Assembly (NCBI GenBank): GCA_003133285.1
Contig: PKWR01000151.1
Location: 1-9,677 of the forward strand
Length of the DNA stretch: 9,677 nucleotides
Reading direction: 5' to 3'
DNA from: Coriobacteriia bacterium
GTDB taxonomy: Bacteria; Actinomycetota; Coriobacteriia; Anaerosomatales; PALSA-660
Below are positions 5,810 through 9,677 of this stretch, one piece after another. A program made the translations under genes and the position numbers. The notes under the pieces were generated by a model, which worked only from the letters and a program-made list of their open reading frames with translations, was not told where the DNA came from and did not search any database. Positions within the stretch are counted from its first letter, which is position 1. The number at the start of each line of letters is the position of its first letter.

Positions 5810-8800
5810 TTACTTCCAGTGAAGGGTGATGGTCCTGGAGGTGGTTCCCAAGTACTGCGCGTTGCCGGCGAAGTACACCTTGAAGTAGTAGGTGCCGCGG
5901 GTGTTGGGATGGTAGTAGAAGGACCAGTGGTAGCCGCCGAAGGTGCGCACGTACGGCACGACATTGGTCCACCTGAGCTGTCCGGACTTCCTCACCATGA
6001 GGCGGATGGGCGTGCGGTCCGGCATGTTCGGCGCGATCACGCCGAAGAAGTGAGCCGAGAGCCCGAGCCGCCTGGTTATGGGGTTCGCGTTGATCGTCAG
6101 CTTCGTCGCGATCTTCTTCAGCGCGAATGTCGCCGAGACCGTGTGGTTCGCTGCGATGTTCGTGAAGGTGACGGCACCAAGCGGCTTGGCAACGCCATCG
6201 ACCGTGACGCTGACGATCTCATACCCGGTATCGGGCGTGACGCCGACCGTCAGGTTGCTTCCGCCTTCGACCACGGTGGCGCCGCTGATGGACAGCGAGC
6301 CGCCGGTGCCTGCGGAACCGGTGATGGTGAAGGTGGTCGCCGTGTTGACCGCGAAGGTCGCGGAGATCGTGTGGTCAGCGGTCACGTTGAGGAACGTGAA
6401 GCTGCTCACAACGCCCTTGGAGACACCGTCGACGCTGACGTTGGCGATGTGGTAGCCGGCGTCAGCCTGGATGCCGACCGTCAGGTCGCTGCCCGCGAGC
6501 ACATCGGTCGCACCGATGATCGCCCCATGGGCGCCAGCGGAACCTGTGATCGTGAACGTGGAGGCCGGGTTCGCCGCGAACGTCGCGGAGATCGTGTGGC
6601 TGCCGCTCGCGAAGACGAGAGTCTTCGAGGAGACCGCACCCACCGAGGTACCGTCGACCAGAACGTCAGCGACGTGGTAGCCGGCGTTCGCAGAGACGAC
6701 GACGGTCACGGGCGTGTTGGCGGCAAAGGTCTGCGTGCCCAGCAAGGACAGGGTGCCGTTGCTGCCGGCGGTGCCGGTGAGGGTCCAGTTGGCGGCCACA
6801 TCCGCCGCGAACGTGGCGGCGATCGTGTGGGTCCCCTGGACGTTGAACACCGTGTAGGACGCGAGAGCGCCCTGTGCGACACCGTTGTCGGTGACGCCAA
6901 CGACGTGATAGCCAGCGGCCGGCGTGATCGTGTACACGGCGTTGGTGCCGTAGTCCGCGCTCGTCGGGCCGGTGATCGTGCCGTTGGTGGGCGTCGTGAT
7001 CGTGATGGCGTAGGTCGGGAGGTAGCTGACGTGGACGTACGTCCCGCCCGCTACCGACGAGTTGCCTGCGACGTCCGTCGCGGTCACCAGGACCAAGTTG
7101 TCACCGACGGCCCACGGCATGATGAACTTGCCGTTCAGTCCGGCGGTCGACGTGGTCACAGTGGCGGATTCACCAGGCCTGGTCATCACGCCTGAGGCCA
7201 CGCCTGAGCCGGCTTCTGTGACGCCGATGGCTACCGTGGCGGTGGCGCTATGGACGACCACCGTGGTCGGATCGATAACCGGCTTGGTGAGATCCAGCTT
7301 GTACGACACGGTCTTGGCGAGACCAGCGGTGCTGCTCGCGTCGACGGCGTAGGCGGTCAACGTGTGACTGCCCTCGATGACGGGGAAGCCCGTCGCGCCG
7401 ACCGTGTACGTCGTCCATGTGGACGCGCTGTCGTACTTGTAGAAGATGTTCGCGATCGGCTTGCCCGCAGGGCTGGTCGTCGCTGTGATGGTCATGGTCG
7501 CCTGGCTCGAGAGCCATCCCGCGCCATTCGGCGTACCGGTGAGGTTCATCGTGACGACCGGCTGGAGCAGGTCGATGAAGTAGCTCTGCGTGTGGACGGC
7601 CTCGATGTTGCCGGCCGCATCCTGCGCCCAGTACGTCAGCGTACGTGTGCCCGCAACCGACGGGGCAGGTACGTCGACCGTGCTGCTGGCAGCAACGGTC
7701 ACCGTGGTGCCGTTGTCCCACTTGTACTTGATATCGATCACGGCGCCGTAGGCAACGTCAGTCGCCTTAAGGGTGACCGTCGGGAACGACGCCCACGTGC
7801 CGCCTGCACCATCGGCCGCAGCAGGAACGGTGTGGTCGATGACCGTGACCGGCGCATGCGAGTCGGTCGTGTACACCTTCGTCACCGGAGTGGCTACGTT
7901 GCCGGCGAGGTCCTTTGCGGTGACCGTCAGCGTGTAGGCGCCCTCGGGGATCGCCACGACGACCTGCGTGGTGTCGACCGCCGTGAGGGTCGTGTTGACC
8001 GACGGCGTCGTGGTACCGGTCTTGGTGACCTGGTAGTTGACAAACGCGAGGCCGGTGTTCGTCGAAACGATGCTGATCGTCGCGTTGATCGACGGTGTCG
8101 TCCACGCACTGCTGCTGACCGGAAGAACCGTTATGACCGGCGCGTTGACGTCAGCGGTGACGACAGCAGAGGTGACCGACCAGGTCGACTCGTTGCTGGC
8201 CACGTCGAATGCCTTCACGCGGAAGTACAGCATGGTGCCCTCGGGGTACGAGCCCGTGGTCAGCGTCGTTGTGGTGATGGTGCCCTCGAGAACAGGCGCG
8301 CTGAACGACGTATCGAGCGAGGACTGGACCGTGTAGGTCGAGACGCCCGAGCCGGGAACAGTATCGGTCGCTGCCGGGAACGTCACCTTGATGGTGCCGC
8401 CCAAGGCCGCTACTGCGGTCGGCGTGCCGGGCACGCTCGGCTTCACGGAGTCGACCTTGACGGTCGTGCTCGCGATGTCCGACTGGTTACCGGCAACGTC
8501 GAGGGACGAGTAGGTCAGCACGTTGCTGCCCTGCGGAGCCAGGAAGACCTGGGCCGCGTCAGTGGCGACGACCGTCGGCGTGAGGGCGTTCCACTGGTAG
8601 CTCGTCGAAGCGATGCCCGAGCCGCCGGTGTCAGCCGGGGTGAGGGTCATCGTCGGCACCGTGGTGTACCAGCCGGAGGAGGCCGCAGCCTCCGTGTGGG
8701 TGAGAACGACCGTCGGCTTGGTCAGGTCGATCTTGAAGGTCTGGGAGGCCCACGCGCCCACATTCAGGGATGCGGCGGCGTCAGTCGCGCGGTAGTAGAG

Positions 8801-9394
8801 CGTGTGGGTGCCCGCGATCAGTACCGGTGAGCCTGAGCCGACTCCGACCGGTCCGCCGTTGGCAACGACGGTGGGGCTGCCGGTTCCGTCGATCTGCGCC
8901 TCGTACTTCGAGATGCCCGACGGATCGACTGCGGTGATCGTGTACGTCGGGACGGCGCTGTACCAGCCGGCCGGGTTGGCCGCGGGGAACACGACCAGCG
9001 CGGCAACAGGGGCGGTGTGGTCGCTCGGCGCGATCGGGGCCGACACCGTGACGTTGGTGCCGTTCCCGACCCGGAACACGTATTGCGTTCCGTTGAGCAG
9101 CGCGGGGTTCGTCACGGTCACCGTGGTGGTGCCCACGACGGTGGTGGAGGCGACGTATGACCCGTCACCGGCGCTCGCCAGCTTGTATGAGTACTCGTAG
9201 TCTCCGGGTCCGCCGTTCCACGTCAGGAGCACCTGGTTGCCCACCTGAGTGTCGGTCGCGACAAGCGACGTCGGCGGCGTTGTAGAGAATGCACCGTATG
9301 CCAAGGCGGCGCCGAGGCCGACGATCAGCGCAGTGCTCACGACGAGCAGAGCGCTTACCTTCGACCATTTGGTCTTCTTGCTGTGCAATTTCAC
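5810..9394 (-). CDS. Large secreted/surface protein with FN3, Ig-like and InlB-type repeat domains
   Basis: The 1194-residue product has a basic N-terminus (KKTKWSK) and a hydrophobic segment at about 12-33 ending in ALA-YG, a possible signal peptidase site (otherwise a membrane anchor). Then come a fibronectin-III-like domain (about 40-125), Ig-like modules of about 95 residues with recurring GWY..P..T.T, GTHTLYYATD and IDLTKP patterns (about 130-318), a second FN3-like domain (320-415), more Ig-like modules (418-790), four tandem InlB-type repeats (795-1091), and a C-terminal Ig-like domain (1097-1194) with W142, W157 and YY/YF strands relative to the KSGQLRW block. No LPXTG, no C-terminal helix, no catalytic motif: a structural or adhesive surface protein is the best inference. 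I prefer GTG 9394 because GAGGGGA is nine bases upstream; a GTG three codons earlier (9403) abuts that site directly. It faces metW convergently and is monocistronic in view. Confidence 0.85.
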   Translation of the reverse strand: MKLHSKKTKWSKVSALLVVSTALIVGLGAALAYGAFSTTPPTSLVATDTQVGNQVLLTWNGGPGDYEYSYKLASAGDGSYVASTTVVGTTTVTVTNPALLNGTQYVFRVGNGTNVTVSAPIAPSDHTAPVAALVVFPAANPAGWYSAVPTYTITAVDPSGISKYEAQIDGTGSPTVVANGGPVGVGSGSPVLIAGTHTLYYRATDAAASLNVGAWASQTFKIDLTKPTVVLTHTEAAASSGWYTTVPTMTLTPADTGGSGIASTSYQWNALTPTVVATDAAQVFLAPQGSNVLTYSSLDVAGNQSDIASTTVKVDSVKPSVPGTPTAVAALGGTIKVTFPAATDTVPGSGVSTYTVQSSLDTSFSAPVLEGTITTTTLTTGSYPEGTMLYFRVKAFDVASNESTWSVTSAVVTADVNAPVITVLPVSSSAWTTPSINATISIVSTNTGLAFVNYQVTKTGTTTPSVNTTLTAVDTTQVVVAIPEGAYTLTVTAKDLAGNVATPVTKVYTTDSHAPVTVIDHTVPAAADGAGGTWASFPTVTLKATDVAYGAVIDIKYKWDNGTTVTVAASSTVDVPAPSVAGTRTLTYWAQDAAGNIEAVHTQSYFIDLLQPVVTMNLTGTPNGAGWLSSQATMTITATTSPAGKPIANIFYKYDSASTWTTYTVGATGFPVIEGSHTLTAYAVDASSTAGLAKTVSYKLDLTKPVIDPTTVVVHSATATVAIGVTEAGSGVASGVMTRPGESATVTTSTAGLNGKFIMPWAVGDNLVLVTATDVAGNSSVAGGTYVHVSYLPTYAITITTPTNGTITGPTSADYGTNAVYTITPAAGYHVVGVTDNGVAQGALASYTVFNVQGTHTIAATFAADVAANWTLTGTAGSNGTLSLLGTQTFAANTPVTVVVSANAGYHVADVLVDGTSVGAVSSKTLVFASGSHTISATFAANPASTFTITGSAGAHGAIIGATDVLAGSDLTVGIQADAGYHIANVSVDGVSKGVVSSFTFLNVTADHTISATFAVNTATTFTITGSAGTGGSLSISGATVVEGGSNLTVGVTPDTGYEIVSVTVDGVAKPLGAVTFTNIAANHTVSATFALKKIATKLTINANPITRRLGLSAHFFGVIAPNMPDRTPIRLMVRKSGQLRWTNVVPYVRTFGGYHWSFYYHPNTRGTYYFKVYFAGNAQYLGTTSRTITLHWK
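6122..7012 (-). repeat. Four tandem InlB-type repeats inside the surface-protein gene
   Basis: Four copies of about 75 residues (period about 225 bases) at protein residues 795-863, 870-940, 946-1015 and 1021-1091. Each runs from a TITG-x-AG-x-G-start through AGYH(V/I)..V.VDG to a HTI.ATFA end. DNA identity is visible as well: the string around gtcgcggagatcgtgtgg recurs near 6357 and 6582. The family match is to divergent InlB B-repeat domains (listerial internalin-like), common in bacterial surface proteins. Copies 3 and 2 look closest; copy 1 is the most diverged. Confidence 0.8.
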
Positions 9395-9509
9395 GTGCTT
9401 CACTCCCCTCGTAAATCCCTCGACTGTTGAACCGAACTGAACGCGCCCATGGGTCGAACGCCTCTCCCACTATGTCGGCGAACGACCACCTCCCGCTGAG
9501 CGCTGACAA

Positions 9510-9539
9510 GGCGCGGAAAGGCCACGAAGCCCCTGCGCC
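9510..9539 (-). other. Hairpin in the leader of the surface-protein gene
   Basis: ggcgc (9510-9514) pairs with gcgcc (9535-9539); a further GGC/GCC stem can form inside around UUCGU on the minus-strand transcript. It lies in the proposed leader of about 180 bases between promoter and GTG 9394. The rest of 9395-9509 shows no gene or recognisable riboswitch; I looked for a c-di-GMP (GEMM) consensus and did not find it. Confidence 0.3.
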
Positions 9540-9580
9540 CCCCTAACAAGCCATGCGCTCATCCCCTGCATGCTTCCCCC

Positions 9581-9608
9581 ATCTTACCCGTCCATACCGA
9601 CATCGCAA
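9581..9608 (-). promoter_or_regulatory. Candidate sigma-70 promoter of the surface-protein gene
   Basis: On the minus strand TTGCGA (9608-9603) and TAAGAT (9586-9581) are separated by 16 bases, each matching 4 of 6 consensus positions. Transcription would start near 9574 and give a leader of about 180 bases before the GTG start. It overlaps the inverted repeat at 9592-9630. Confidence 0.45.
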
Positions 9609-9630
9609 GCGATTCGGCTGGTCGGTATGG
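9592..9630. promoter_or_regulatory. Perfect 10-bp inverted repeat, likely operator
   Basis: ccataccgac (9592-9601) and gtcggtatgg (9621-9630) are exact inverted copies, 19 bases apart, with a smaller inverted repeat, atcgc-aa-gcgat (9602-9613), between. One arm lies in the -35/-10 spacer of the candidate promoter and the -35 box lies between the arms, a typical repressor position. No U-tract follows on either strand, which speaks against a terminator. A role as a terminator or a DNA structure for a gene beyond the window cannot be excluded. Confidence 0.5.
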
Positions 9631-9677
9631 CAAATATGTGCACTTCCGAGAGTCGGTTCGAGCACTGCCGTGGCGTT

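Noticed and set aside
5720..7195. 491-codon plus-strand frame opposite the surface-protein gene
   Set aside because: It starts in the terminator hairpin, is Arg/Gly/Asp-rich without motifs and mirrors the repeats of the true gene.
7250..8830. 526-codon plus-strand frame opposite the surface-protein gene
   Set aside because: Same kind of antisense shadow; no ribosome binding site or domain.
9592..9630. Inverted repeat as a transcription terminator or mobile-element end
   Set aside because: No T-tract on either side, no transposase, and no target duplication seen; an operator fits its overlap with the promoter better.

Overview
The window comes from a high-GC bacterium. Codon use, frequent GTG starts, strong GGAGG-type ribosome binding sites and a very large Ig-like secreted protein suggest an actinobacterium, possibly a Coriobacteriia-type anaerobe. 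The lineage is an inference from style; no rRNA or marker gene is present.

Positions 1-2101 (minus strand) hold a transcription unit read right to left: a 12-helix MFS transporter, a HAD-superfamily phosphatase, and the first codons of a third gene that leaves the window at position 1. Positions 2102-2535 form the gap between this unit and the divergent methionine operon, and it is far from empty. It has several hairpins and an untracked 25-codon reading frame (2364-2441) whose product is rich in methionine: four Met codons within seven codons. A GC-rich hairpin overlaps its end. This looks like a methionine-responsive leader peptide/attenuator and is the most interesting item in the window.

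Positions 2536-5666 (plus strand) hold metY-metX-metW, packed with gaps of 2 and 0 bases. MetX acylates homoserine, MetY swaps the acetyl group for sulfide to make homocysteine, and MetW is the methyltransferase-fold partner usually found next to MetX. A perfect 14-bp hairpin at 5731-5764 lies between this operon and the convergent gene that follows, and can serve both strands.

Positions 5810-9394 (minus strand) encode a 1194-residue exported surface protein: signal/anchor segment, fibronectin-III and Ig-like modules, four tandem InlB-type repeats, and a C-terminal Ig-like domain. Its upstream region (9395-9677) has a plausible sigma-70 promoter whose -35 box lies inside a perfect 10-bp inverted repeat, followed by a leader of about 180 bases.
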